The position numbers and the translations under genes were made by a program. Below the pieces are notes generated by a model. It saw only the letters and a list, made by a program, of their open reading frames with translations. It searched no databases and was not told the DNA's origin. From contig CAZOJX010000005.1 in assembly GCA_964580255.1 (NCBI GenBank), forward strand, positions 1 to 31,988: a stretch of 31,988 nt of DNA. Direction: 5' to 3'. The stretch's first letter is position 1. The number at the start of each line of letters is the position of its first letter. This DNA comes from HGM12587 sp964580255 (lineage in GTDB: Bacteria > Bacillota > Clostridia > Lachnospirales > Lachnospiraceae). Below are positions 15,566-24,639 of the stretch, one piece after another.

Positions 15566-18004
15566 TTAATCCTTCTTTACATGGAAGGTGCATTTCTTTC
15601 CATGTACACCCACCGATACGCAATCTCCGGCTTTTACATTTCCGTTTAAGATTTCGTCCGTCAATGCATCTTCTACCTTGGTCTGCATTGCACGTTTTAA
15701 CGGTCTTGCACCATATTTCTCGTCTTTTCCTTCTGCTACGATCAGATCCTTTACAGAGCTTCTGAAATTCAGTTCAATGCCCAGCTGTTCTCTGCATCGT
15801 TTGGAAAGTTCTTTCTGCAGAAGTCCCACAATCTTTTTCAAATGTTCTTCTTTCAATGTATGGAATACGATAATGTCATCGATTCGATTCAAAAATTCCG
15901 GCTTAAAGATTCGTTTCACTTCCTCCATCACACCGGATTTCATGCGTTCATAATCAGCTTTTGCGTCCTCTTTTGCTCCGAAACCGAGTTTTTTCGGGGA
16001 AATGATCGCACCGGCACCTGCATTGGAGGTCATGATGATCACTGTATTTTTAAAGTCCACCACGCGCCCCTGGGAATCCGTAATATGACCGTCGTCCAGT
16101 ACCTGCAGCAAAATGTTAAACACGTCCGGGTGCGCCTTTTCAATCTCGTCAAACAGGATCACAGAATAAGGATTTCTCCGCACCTTTTCACTTAGCTGAC
16201 CGCCGTCATCATGGCCGACATACCCTGGCGGAGAACCGATCATTTTGGATACACTGTGCTTTTCCATATATTCTGACATATCAACCCTGATCATAGCTTC
16301 TTCACTTCCGAAAAGCACCTCAGCCAATGCCTTGGAAAGTTCTGTTTTTCCGACACCGGTCGGTCCTAAGAAAAGGAAGGAACCGATCGGACGCTTCGGA
16401 TCTTTTAAGCCGATTCTTCCTCGTTTTACAGCCTTTGCCACAGCTGTTACCGCTTCGTCCTGACCCACAACTCTCCTGTGGAGAATGGATTCCAGATTTT
16501 TCAAACGTTCTGATTCCTTTGCCGCCAGCTTTTCGATCGGAATTTTTGTCCAGCCGGAGATCACCGCCTCCACATCACTTTCATGAACTATCAAATGCTT
16601 TTTGCTGCGTCCCTGTGCTTTTTTTTCTTTTTCCAGTTTTTCCTCCAGAGCTTCAATCTGGGCTTTTAACACTCTGGCAGCTTCATAATCCTCTGCAAAG
16701 ATTTTTTCCTCTCTTTGTACAGACAGCTCCCGAAGCTGTTCCTCGCCGCAAAAATCTGCTGCTCCTTTTTTCATTCCCCCCAGACGAACCTTCGCTGCTG
16801 CTTCATCGATCACATCGATGGCCTTATCCGGAAGAAAACGATCATTGATGTAACGTTTGGAAAGTCTGGCTGCTGCAGCAATCGCTTCCTTTGTGATCGT
16901 TACCTGATGATGACTCTCAAATGCAGGACACAGACCTTCCAGGATCTGTTCTGTCATTTCTACCGTCGGTTCCTCTACTGTCACCGGCTGAAATCTTCTC
17001 TCCAGTGCCGGATCTTTTTCGATGTATTTCCGATATTCCGCCATCGTGGTCGCACCGATCAGCTGAATCTCCCCTCTGGAAAGATACGGTTTTAAAATAT
17101 TGGAAGCGTCCATGGCTCCCTCTGCACCGCCGGCTCCGATCATCGTATGGATCTCATCAATAAATAACAGAAGATTTCCGTTCAGACGCACTTCATCAAT
17201 CACATTTTTAATGCGTTCCTCAAATTCTCCCCGGTATTTGGTTCCTGCAACCATCGCTGTCAGATCCAGCATAATAAGCCTTTTAGAGCGAATGCTGTCC
17301 GGCACATTTCCGGAAACGATCACCTGGGCAAGCCCTTCCACAATGGCGCTTTTTCCCACGCCCGGTTCTCCGACCAGACATGGATTATTTTTGGTTCTTC
17401 TGCTTAAGATCTGGATCAACCGCTGGATTTCCTCACTTCTTCCAATGACCGGATCCATTTTTCCCATTTCTGCAAGGGAAGTCAGATCTGTGCTGTACTG
17501 TTCCAAGGCAGATCCTTTTTCCTTCATCTGATTTTCCCGGATCTGTTCCTCCCGGTAAGCTTTTCCGTCTTCGCCCATAGAATTCAACACTTCCAGATAA
17601 ACTTCTCTGGCATTAACATTCAGGGTTTTTAAAAGCTTCGCTGCAATACATTCATAATCCCTTAAGATTGCAATGAGCAAATGCTCCGTTCCCACCTTTT
17701 TCTCATGAAACCGATCTGCTTCCGCTCTGGCATCTTCCAGTGTTTTCTCCGCTCTCGGTGTATATCCCTCTGCCTGATCTAATGTGGTCAGTTCCACTGG
17801 GGCAATGAGCTGGTCGATATAATCCAGCACCTTCGCCTCGTCCACCTGAAACTCCTGCAGTACACTGCCTGCCAGAGAATCCTTCTGTTTGATCAATCCC
17901 AGTAAAATGTGTTCAGTTCCTGTATAAGAATGTCCTAATGTTTTTGAAATCTTTTTGGCATATTTTAAGGCCTGCTTCGCCTGATCTGTATATTGTTCTT
18001 TCAT
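15566..18004 (-). CDS. clpC: Clp protease ATPase subunit ClpC
   Basis: An 812-residue class I Clp/Hsp100 ATPase. It has two N-terminal Clp repeats (about 1-140), a first AAA+ domain with GEPGVGKS, a UVR/M-domain coiled coil (QREEKIFAEDYEAARVLKAQ region) and a second AAA+ domain with GPTGVGKT. It unfolds proteins for ClpP. The start at 18004 is preferred: AGGAGG is 10 nt upstream of it but only 1 nt from the ATG at 18013. It has its own promoter after the terminator of the upstream gene and is followed by radA. The usual ctsR, mcsA and mcsB genes are absent next to it, and I see no CtsR heptad repeat upstream. Confidence 0.95.
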   Translation of the reverse strand: MKEQYTDQAKQALKYAKKISKTLGHSYTGTEHILLGLIKQKDSLAGSVLQEFQVDEAKVLDYIDQLIAPVELTTLDQAEGYTPRAEKTLEDARAEADRFHEKKVGTEHLLIAILRDYECIAAKLLKTLNVNAREVYLEVLNSMGEDGKAYREEQIRENQMKEKGSALEQYSTDLTSLAEMGKMDPVIGRSEEIQRLIQILSRRTKNNPCLVGEPGVGKSAIVEGLAQVIVSGNVPDSIRSKRLIMLDLTAMVAGTKYRGEFEERIKNVIDEVRLNGNLLLFIDEIHTMIGAGGAEGAMDASNILKPYLSRGEIQLIGATTMAEYRKYIEKDPALERRFQPVTVEEPTVEMTEQILEGLCPAFESHHQVTITKEAIAAAARLSKRYINDRFLPDKAIDVIDEAAAKVRLGGMKKGAADFCGEEQLRELSVQREEKIFAEDYEAARVLKAQIEALEEKLEKEKKAQGRSKKHLIVHESDVEAVISGWTKIPIEKLAAKESERLKNLESILHRRVVGQDEAVTAVAKAVKRGRIGLKDPKRPIGSFLFLGPTGVGKTELSKALAEVLFGSEEAMIRVDMSEYMEKHSVSKMIGSPPGYVGHDDGGQLSEKVRRNPYSVILFDEIEKAHPDVFNILLQVLDDGHITDSQGRVVDFKNTVIIMTSNAGAGAIISPKKLGFGAKEDAKADYERMKSGVMEEVKRIFKPEFLNRIDDIIVFHTLKEEHLKKIVGLLQKELSKRCREQLGIELNFRSSVKDLIVAEGKDEKYGARPLKRAMQTKVEDALTDEILNGNVKAGDCVSVGVHGKKCTFHVKKD

Positions 18005-18029
18005 AACCTTCATGCCTCCTAATTTACTT

Positions 18030-18058
18030 ATGTTATCATTTCCGACCGCTTTTTGCAA
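18030..18058 (-). promoter_or_regulatory. Candidate promoter of clpC-radA
   Basis: TTGCAA (18053-18058), a 17-bp spacer and TAACAT (18030-18035), 26 nt before the clpC start. No CIRCE or CtsR operator was recognised around it. Confidence 0.5.
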
Positions 18059-18093
18059 CACAGGGGTGTTGAAGCCCCAAGCCCAAAACATCG

Positions 18094-18123
18094 AAAAAAG
18101 ACTGCAGCATTTCTGCCGCAGCC
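18094..18123 (-). terminator. Intrinsic terminator upstream of clpC
   Basis: On the minus strand, arms at 18114-18123 and 18100-18109 form 10 bp (two G-U pairs) around a GAAA loop, followed by six Ts. It ends the transcript of the acidic-tailed membrane protein gene. Confidence 0.85.
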
Positions 18124-18134
18124 TCTTATGTTTT

Positions 18135-19148
18135 CTATAAATCTATTTCGTCAAGATCAATGATTTCCGGTTCCTCGTCCTCATCGTCGTCTTCCGGTTC
18201 TTCCTCAAGCAGTTCCTCGTCGTCAGCTTCGTCCCATGCTTCTTCTTCGGAAAAATCCTCTGCATCGTCTTCTACTGTAAGCGTTGGTCCTTCTCCTTTC
18301 TGGAGTCTTGAAAGCTTCAGCCAAAGATTCACGATCACTCCTGCCATGATCACAACCACTGCGATCAGAACACCGATAACAGTCAGACGGGCATTCATTC
18401 TTGCAGAATTTTCCGCATTCAATATACCGATCTCCAGATGAAGTTCATCAATGACTTCATTTAATTCAGTAACTGTTTCCGCATCTTTTTTCTGCAGCAG
18501 GGCTCTCTGATAGGTTCTGTCGATCAGGTCATAGGTATAATGAACTTCCTTACCGTTTTCGTCCATCATAAGGAATACCAGATAGTTATCATCAGAAAGA
18601 ACACCTAAAGCGATCTCCTCCTGGGTCAGTTCCGCATCGATTCTTTTATACGTATACATCGGAACCGTCTGGATCAGAAAGTAAGCTTCCTCAAATCCGT
18701 AAGGAACCTCTGCACCTTCATACATCGGAATGGTATAAATATATCCGTTTTTAATCTCAGCACCAAAATATGGAACGAACATTTCATGATTTGGATCATA
18801 AATAAAACGATACAGGTATCCTGTTTCCCAATCCTGCGCCATCACACAGACCATATCAGAATTTTCCGTAAATCCGGCCTGCACAGCTTTTCCGTGATAT
18901 TCCCAGTCTCCCAAAGTAAATCCCGGCGGCAGATCCTCCTGCGTAACCTCCGGAAGGATCTCATAAGTATAGTATGCGATCTCAAAGGTCAGTTCTGTTT
19001 TCTCCCGCTCTGTTTCCTCGGTACTTTCGATACTTTCTGTACTTTCCGTATCTTCTGTCTGTGCTGCTTCTGCCGTCATTGGAGCTGTGCAGAAAAATGC
19101 TCCCGCAAGCATTACCAGCATCATTTTCTTTATTAACTTTTTCATCAT
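18135..19148 (-). CDS. Secreted, C-terminally membrane-anchored protein with acidic tail, unknown function
   Basis: A 337-residue protein with a Sec signal peptide (about 1-29, ending AEAA), a Ser/Thr/Glu-rich linker, and an extracellular domain of roughly 170 residues rich in Tyr and aromatic residues. A short predicted coiled coil (about 215-248), a single transmembrane helix (about 252-275) and a cytoplasmic tail of about 60 residues follow; the tail is dominated by Asp and Glu. The topology is outside-in, with a strongly negative tail. I do not recognise a family. It follows purD by 24 nt, so it may be cotranscribed with the pur genes, and it has its own terminator. Either of two tandem ATGs could be the start. 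Confidence 0.75.
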   Translation of the reverse strand: MMKKLIKKMMLVMLAGAFFCTAPMTAEAAQTEDTESTESIESTEETEREKTELTFEIAYYTYEILPEVTQEDLPPGFTLGDWEYHGKAVQAGFTENSDMVCVMAQDWETGYLYRFIYDPNHEMFVPYFGAEIKNGYIYTIPMYEGAEVPYGFEEAYFLIQTVPMYTYKRIDAELTQEEIALGVLSDDNYLVFLMMDENGKEVHYTYDLIDRTYQRALLQKKDAETVTELNEVIDELHLEIGILNAENSARMNARLTVIGVLIAVVVIMAGVIVNLWLKLSRLQKGEGPTLTVEDDAEDFSEEEAWDEADDEELLEEEPEDDDEDEEPEIIDLDEIDL

Positions 19149-19172
19149 AAATGAGTAACATTCCTTTCTTGC

Positions 19173-20447
19173 TTAAGCTTCGTCAATCGCCTTTCCAATG
19201 TCACTTCTGCAATACTTATTATCAAATGTAACCCAATTTACCGCTTCGTATGCATTGGCTCTGGCTTCTTTTAATGTAGCACCTGTCGCTGTCACGCCTA
19301 ATACACGTCCACCATTCGTAACTACTGATCCCTCGTCATTCAATTTGGTTCCGGCATGGAATACAAAATAACGATCCTTGTCTTCAAACGCATCTAATCC
19401 GCTGATTGGAAGACCTTTTTCGTATTTTACCGGATACCCTTCACTGGCAAGCACAACACAGACTGCCGCATTGTCCTCAAATTCCAGTTCGATCTGATCC
19501 AGTGTTCCATCGATGCAGGCTTCAAACACTTCCACAATGTCATTTTTCATTCTCGGAAGTACCACCTGTGTTTCCGGATCACCGAATCTTGCGTTATATT
19601 CTAACACACGAGGTCCACTCTCTGTCAACATTAATCCAAAGAAAATGATTCCTTTAAATTCTCTGCCTTCTGCTCTCATGGCATCAACGGTTGCCTGATA
19701 AATATATTTTTTACAAAATTCGTCGATTTCTTTCGTATAGAACGGGCTTGGAGAAAAAGTACCCATGCCGCCGGTATTTAATCCCTGATCTCCGTCCAGT
19801 GCACGCTTGTGATCCTGTGCTGAAGTCATGATCTTAATGGTTTTTCCGTCCACAAAACTGAGAACAGACACTTCCCGTCCGGTCATAAATTCTTCGATCA
19901 CCATCTGGTTTCCGGCATTTCCAAACTGCTTATCCAGCATAATGGATTTTACGCCTTCCTTTGCTTCCTCCAGGGTATTGCAGATCAGCACACCTTTTCC
20001 CAGGGCAAGACCGTCAGCCTTTAAAACGATGGGCATTTTGGCAGTTTCCAAATATTCCAGTGCCGCTTCTGCATTGTCAAAGTTTTCATATGCTGCAGTC
20101 GGAATCTCATATTTTTTCATCAAATCCTTGGAAAATGCCTTGCTTCCTTCCAGGATCGCTGCATTTTTACGAGGTCCGAAAATGCGAAGTCCTTCTGCTT
20201 CAAACACATCTACAATACCTCCCACCAATGGATCGTCCATACCGATTACAGTGAGATCAATCTCTTTTTCCTTTGCAAAAGCTGCAAGTTTTTCAAATTC
20301 CATAGCTCCGATGGATACACATTCTGCCACTGTGGAAATTCCTGCATTTCCCGGTGCACAGTAGATTTTCTCAACTTTTTTGCTCTGTGCGATCTTCCAG
20401 CACAGGGCATGTTCTCTGCCGCCGCTTCCTACTACTAAAATCTTCAT
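19173..20447 (-). CDS. purD: Phosphoribosylamine-glycine ligase
   Basis: A 424-residue ATP-grasp enzyme of normal length. It joins glycine to phosphoribosylamine to make GAR in de novo purine synthesis. The GSGGREHAL N-terminus, the LKADGLALGKGV ATP-grasp segment and RFGDPETQV near the metal site are all typical. It is the last of purM-purN-purD, 12 nt after purN. Confidence 0.96.
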   Translation of the reverse strand: MKILVVGSGGREHALCWKIAQSKKVEKIYCAPGNAGISTVAECVSIGAMEFEKLAAFAKEKEIDLTVIGMDDPLVGGIVDVFEAEGLRIFGPRKNAAILEGSKAFSKDLMKKYEIPTAAYENFDNAEAALEYLETAKMPIVLKADGLALGKGVLICNTLEEAKEGVKSIMLDKQFGNAGNQMVIEEFMTGREVSVLSFVDGKTIKIMTSAQDHKRALDGDQGLNTGGMGTFSPSPFYTKEIDEFCKKYIYQATVDAMRAEGREFKGIIFFGLMLTESGPRVLEYNARFGDPETQVVLPRMKNDIVEVFEACIDGTLDQIELEFEDNAAVCVVLASEGYPVKYEKGLPISGLDAFEDKDRYFVFHAGTKLNDEGSVVTNGGRVLGVTATGATLKEARANAYEAVNWVTFDNKYCRSDIGKAIDEA

Positions 20448-20459
20448 GTCCTTATCCTC

Positions 20460-21053
20460 TTAAACCTTCCCGTTTGCGATCATATCAATGGCTTTTGGCA
20501 AAATGATCCATTCAGCCTGCTCCATGACACGTCTCTGCAGGGTTTCCGGTGTATCTTCTTTTTCCACTTCTACTGCTTTTTGCAGAATGATCGGACCGGT
20601 ATCCATGCCGCAGTCCACAAAATGAACAGTCGCACCGGTCACCTTCACCCCTCTTGCCAAAGCCGCCTCATGAACCTTCAATCCGTAGTATCCCACACCG
20701 CAAAAAGACGGAATCAGGGACGGATGAATATTGATGATTTTTCCCGGGAATGCTTCCACCAGCATGGGCGGAATCGCCACTAAAAAACCTGCCAGCACCA
20801 CAAGATCCACCTTGGCATCGATTAATGTTCTGGTCAGTACCTTGTGAAATTCTTCTCTCGATTCATAGTTTTTCGGTGAAATACACATTGCCTCAATGCC
20901 TGCGTTCTTTGCACGCTCCAGGGCATATGCATTCTGATTGTTGCTGATCACCAGAGCAATTTCCGTATTCGTGATGGTCTGATTCTGCACACCGTCAATG
21001 ATCGCCTGCAGATTGGTTCCTCCTCCGGAAACAAGTACTGCAACTCTTAGCAT
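20460..21053 (-). CDS. purN: Phosphoribosylglycinamide formyltransferase
   Basis: A 197-residue enzyme that formylates GAR with 10-formyl-tetrahydrofolate. It has the N-terminal VLVSGGGTNLQAI phosphate loop, the catalytic IHPSLIPSF segment (Asn/His of the folate enzyme family) and the DTGPII motif with the catalytic Asp region. Its start overlaps the end of purM by 7 nt, giving translational coupling. Confidence 0.96.
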   Translation of the reverse strand: MLRVAVLVSGGGTNLQAIIDGVQNQTITNTEIALVISNNQNAYALERAKNAGIEAMCISPKNYESREEFHKVLTRTLIDAKVDLVVLAGFLVAIPPMLVEAFPGKIINIHPSLIPSFCGVGYYGLKVHEAALARGVKVTGATVHFVDCGMDTGPIILQKAVEVEKEDTPETLQRRVMEQAEWIILPKAIDMIANGKV

Positions 21054-22072
21054 AAGGTCACTCCTTTTTCGCCTTCTACGATCTTACCAACGATATATGG
21101 CTCTTCTCCAGCTGCTTTCATGGCTTCCATTGCCTTTTCAACATCTGCAGGATCTAATGCCAGCATCATACCGATACCCATGTTGTAGGTATTGTACATC
21201 ATTTCTTCTTCGATTTCTCCGTCTTCCTTAAGCATTTTGAAAATTGGCGGAATCGGATAACTGTCTTTTTTCACTTCTGCGCGTACACCGTCCGGCAGCA
21301 TTCTCGGAATATTTTCATAGAATCCTCCGCCTGTAATATGGCTGCAGCCTTTGATGGTCACGCCTGCTTCTTTCACTGCCTTTAATGCTTTCACATAGAT
21401 CTTTGTCGGAGCAATAAGTGCTTCTCCCAATGTCTTTCCAAGGCAGTCATAATATGTATTTAAGTTTTCTTCTGTCATAGAGAACACTTTACGAACCAGA
21501 GAAAATCCGTTGCTGTGAACACCGGAAGATGCCATTCCAACCAAAACGTCACCCGGTTTGATGTCTTTTCCTGTGATCAGGTCTTTTTCATCTACCACAC
21601 CTACAGCAAAGCCTGCAAGGTCGTATTCATCTACCGGATAAAAGCCTGGCATTTCTGCTGTTTCTCCGCCGATCAGGGCAGCTCCGGCCTGCTTACAGCC
21701 TTCTGCTACACCGCTGACGATATCAGCAATTTTTTCCGGCTCATTTTTTCCGCATGCAATGTAGTCCAGGAAAAAGAGCGGTTCACCGCCGGCACATGCA
21801 ATGTCATTCACACACATTGCCACGCAGTCAATTCCTACGGTATTGTGCTTATCTAAGATAAATGCAAGTTTCAATTTGGTTCCTACACCATCAGTTCCGG
21901 AAACAAGGGTTGGTTTTTCCATATCCTTGAACGCACTCATGGAAAATGCACCGGAAAAGCCGCCTAAGCCGCCTAAAACCTCCGGTCTCATGGTTTCCTT
22001 TACATGCTTTTTCATCAATTCTACCGATCTGTATCCGGCCTCAATATCCACACCTGCGTTCTTGTAATCCAT
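21047..22072 (-). CDS. purM: Phosphoribosylformylglycinamidine cyclo-ligase (AIR synthetase)
   Basis: A 341-residue enzyme that closes the imidazole ring (FGAM to AIR) using ATP. The DYKNAGVDIEAG start, GTKLKLAF, GGETAEMPGFY and THITGGG-like segments are family hallmarks. It is the first gene of purM-purN-purD; AGGAGG is 7 nt before the ATG and a consensus promoter lies upstream. The remaining purine genes (purE, C, F, L, H) are not in the window. Confidence 0.96.
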   Translation of the reverse strand: MDYKNAGVDIEAGYRSVELMKKHVKETMRPEVLGGLGGFSGAFSMSAFKDMEKPTLVSGTDGVGTKLKLAFILDKHNTVGIDCVAMCVNDIACAGGEPLFFLDYIACGKNEPEKIADIVSGVAEGCKQAGAALIGGETAEMPGFYPVDEYDLAGFAVGVVDEKDLITGKDIKPGDVLVGMASSGVHSNGFSLVRKVFSMTEENLNTYYDCLGKTLGEALIAPTKIYVKALKAVKEAGVTIKGCSHITGGGFYENIPRMLPDGVRAEVKKDSYPIPPIFKMLKEDGEIEEEMMYNTYNMGIGMMLALDPADVEKAMEAMKAAGEEPYIVGKIVEGEKGVTLC

Positions 22073-22156
22073 ATCTTTTTCCTCCTAAATCCACAGTGTA
22101 CCCACAACTTTTAGTTTATTATTTGATTTAATAAATAGATTGCTACTTATAACCAC

Positions 22157-22185
22157 AGTTTACTTAAGGGTGGCGCATCTGTCAA
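22157..22185 (-). promoter_or_regulatory. Promoter of purM-purN-purD
   Basis: A consensus TTGACA (22180-22185), a 17-bp spacer and TAAACT (22157-22162) on the minus strand, with a leader of about 75 nt. No PurR box or purine riboswitch was recognised. The remainder of the 148-bp gap shows only A/T-rich sequence. Confidence 0.75.
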
Positions 22186-22220
22186 TCAAGTTTTACTGAT
22201 AAGCATTCATAAGTGAAGCA

Positions 22221-24308
22221 TCATATTTCTTTTTTACATGTTTCTAAAGGCAGATTCAATTCCTCGGTTCCCGCCAGCACAAAGCGTCCGTCCCGGATAA
22301 TCTCCAGTGCCGTGCCGTCTTTACGAAGTACCTCGATCAGTTCCAGCTCTTTATATGGAATTGTAATATCCGTATGGCAGTTAAAATATGCTTTGGCAGG
22401 ATCTTCCTTCCGAAGGATCGAGCAGCTGTTGTCCTTTGCTACGATCTCCTTGCCGTCCGGATTGCAGATCTTCTGATCTTCGCTGAAGCTGTAACAGGTA
22501 TCTCCAATGGCAAAATGCGGTCCCATCTTTTCTGCGATCAGGATCGGCAGTTTTTTTCCGATGCCGTATTTTTCTGCCATGGCATATGCCGTGGTGTTGG
22601 TTCCGATGGCAAATTCTCCCATCGGCAGGGTTTCATGATGATACATGACATTTTCCAGAAAATAAGCTTTTCCCTTTTCCGGATCTTCAAAATTTTGGCA
22701 GGAGTAATCCACTGCCATACCATCTTTGAAGGTTACTTTCAGATCCGTATATTTCAGATCATTTAAAAATACTTCGCTGACATGAAGAACGCCATTGGTT
22801 CCCTCCAGTACCGGTGAGGTAAAAACCTCCCCTACAGGAATGTTCACGTCTGCCACGCAGTTCTCAAAAATCGTCTCTTTTTCCGGATTTTCCAGCGGGT
22901 AAAGCTGTACGGTCAGGTCTGTACAATTTTCGCCTTTTCCAACGATATGCACGCAAGTTCCCTGATCCAGCCCATCGATGATCGTCTGCTGGATCCGTTC
23001 ATATAACTGATAATCCAGAGTATTGATCTTTACGATCTCCTCAAACATTTCTTCGTAAGGCTCACCGATCGCCGGCACCGGAAGTGCCATGATGGTAAAA
23101 CTCCGTTCGTCTCCCGGAATATACTCATTTACGATCTGTCCGGAGGTGTTCTGATAATATACAGACAGCTTCTGCTGTTTTTCGTTCAACGTTACCGCTG
23201 CTTCCTTGGAAACCGGTGCAAAAGGCTCCTCTCCAAATACTTCTAAAACGGCAGGACCTGCATGTCCCTTTGCCAGTTCCTTATAAAGATCATAGGCATG
23301 ACGGAGTGCGCCCAGTTTTCGTTCGGTAAAGGCCTTATCAATGTAAAGACCACCGTCTGCACGATGATCGTATTCATACTGCGGATTGGCAATACAGCCG
23401 TAATAGCCGATTTTCATTGCCTGTCTCTTATTCACAGAGGACACTGCCGAACGGTAGATCACACTGGAAAGTCCCATGTCCTCAAATTTTCTGATAGCCT
23501 CCCTGATGATCCGCTCGAAGCCCAGGCTGTAACGGATATTGACGGTCTTCTTTTTAGAAAGATCGATTCCGGCTGCCTCAAAGCCTTTGCGATAACCTTC
23601 TGTAAAAGTTGCCGCCAGCTTCTCGATGGTTTTCTGAGGAAGACGATTTAAAAATTCTGCCGTTTTTCGTTCGCTCTCTGACACATACTCTCCAAAAAGA
23701 TAGAGATATCTGGTATTTTCAAAGTTTTCACCGCAAATGATGTCTTTTGCAAAACTCATTTCCGGATCCACCATATCCCGGACTCTCTGCTCCAACTTCA
23801 CATCACAGTAATCACTCATGTACCAGTAAACGATTTCCCGTAATTCCTCATAGGAAGGAACATTTTCCTCAAAACAGGTATGCAGCTGCAAAAACAGCTC
23901 ACACAAAATGGTAATGTCCGCTTTTCTTTCTTCAAAAGCATACACGATCATTCCCCGGATCTCACTATATACAAAGCAAAACAGTCTGCCGTAATCCACT
24001 CCCAGCTGCTTTACGGCATATTCCGGATTTCCATAACTGGTGTCATAGTTCTCCGGTAAAATATCTTCATAAAGCCGGTGATTTTCTGCCTGAAGTTCTT
24101 CTTCCCTTGCAGACACCAGCCAGTCATTTTCAATTTTCTCTAAAAGTTCTCCCATGTGGCAGATCCATGCACCGACTTTCCGGAAATAATCCTGAAAGTT
24201 TGGATCGCACATTTCTTCCGTGCAGATTTCCCGAATTCTTTCCATGGAAAGCTCCAGACGTTCTGCCACAGCTTCATTTTCTTCCCGATAAATTTCTCTA
24301 CATTTCAT
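22221..24308 (-). CDS. M29-type metalloaminopeptidase with a long N-terminal extension
   Basis: A 695-residue protein whose C-terminal half matches M29 aminopeptidases (AmpS, aminopeptidase T). Apparent dinuclear-metal ligands are all present: E494 in NIPVGEVFTSP, E565 in GEFAIGTN, H598, Y606, and H645 with D647 in CHTDI. M29 enzymes are about 370-415 residues, so roughly 280 extra residues lie at the N-terminus; they are helical and rich in Glu, Tyr and Cys, and I do not recognise them. The ATG at 24308 is chosen since GAGGTGG is 5 nt upstream; a GTG at 24317 is weaker. It has no signal peptide, so it should be cytoplasmic. It closes the pyr-vanZ run, 10 nt after the small membrane protein gene. 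Confidence 0.8.
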   Translation of the reverse strand: MKCREIYREENEAVAERLELSMERIREICTEEMCDPNFQDYFRKVGAWICHMGELLEKIENDWLVSAREEELQAENHRLYEDILPENYDTSYGNPEYAVKQLGVDYGRLFCFVYSEIRGMIVYAFEERKADITILCELFLQLHTCFEENVPSYEELREIVYWYMSDYCDVKLEQRVRDMVDPEMSFAKDIICGENFENTRYLYLFGEYVSESERKTAEFLNRLPQKTIEKLAATFTEGYRKGFEAAGIDLSKKKTVNIRYSLGFERIIREAIRKFEDMGLSSVIYRSAVSSVNKRQAMKIGYYGCIANPQYEYDHRADGGLYIDKAFTERKLGALRHAYDLYKELAKGHAGPAVLEVFGEEPFAPVSKEAAVTLNEKQQKLSVYYQNTSGQIVNEYIPGDERSFTIMALPVPAIGEPYEEMFEEIVKINTLDYQLYERIQQTIIDGLDQGTCVHIVGKGENCTDLTVQLYPLENPEKETIFENCVADVNIPVGEVFTSPVLEGTNGVLHVSEVFLNDLKYTDLKVTFKDGMAVDYSCQNFEDPEKGKAYFLENVMYHHETLPMGEFAIGTNTTAYAMAEKYGIGKKLPILIAEKMGPHFAIGDTCYSFSEDQKICNPDGKEIVAKDNSCSILRKEDPAKAYFNCHTDITIPYKELELIEVLRKDGTALEIIRDGRFVLAGTEELNLPLETCKKEI

Positions 24309-24318
24309 AAGCTCCACC

Positions 24319-24639
24319 TCAGATTAAAATTCCCATTGCAGTGATTGCGATCCAGAAGATCGTCAAAACCAGATTTACTCCTGTGCCAATCCTGGAAAAA
24401 AGATAGAAGCATTCTTCCTCCCGGAAGCTGCGATTTCCTGCGATCAGCCCGTAAAAGCAACCAATGATTGCAAGAACCCCAAACAGAACCAGATAGGTTC
24501 CGCCTTCGCCTTTTTCCCGGTATGCCCCGAAAATGCAAAGGAGTGTACAAAGCAAAGAAATCCCGCCTGCAATGCTGGACCGGATTCCCCCTTTGGAATG
24601 ATGCTTATCTGTAAATTTATAGGATCTATATCTTCTCAT
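24319..24639 (-). CDS. Small multi-pass membrane protein, unknown function
   Basis: The protein has 106 residues. A polar N-terminus with a KFTDKHHSKGG segment is followed by three predicted transmembrane helices (about 24-42, 49-67 and 80-103). The N-terminal segment resembles a small Clostridia-specific membrane family (possibly DUF6142), but I cannot confirm this. GGAGG lies just before the ATG at 24639, which sits inside the last codons of the vanZ-like gene (overlap 14 nt). Confidence 0.75.
   Translation of the reverse strand: MRRYRSYKFTDKHHSKGGIRSSIAGGISLLCTLLCIFGAYREKGEGGTYLVLFGVLAIIGCFYGLIAGNRSFREEECFYLFSRIGTGVNLVLTIFWIAITAMGILI

Noticed and set aside
18005..18091. N-terminal extension of ClpC up to 18091
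   Set aside because: It covers the promoter and ribosome binding site, and ClpC proteins start at the MKEQYT-like position.
18160..18441. Ser-rich plus-strand frame
   Set aside because: It is the mirror of the Asp/Glu-rich tail codons of the minus-strand membrane protein gene and has no translation signals.
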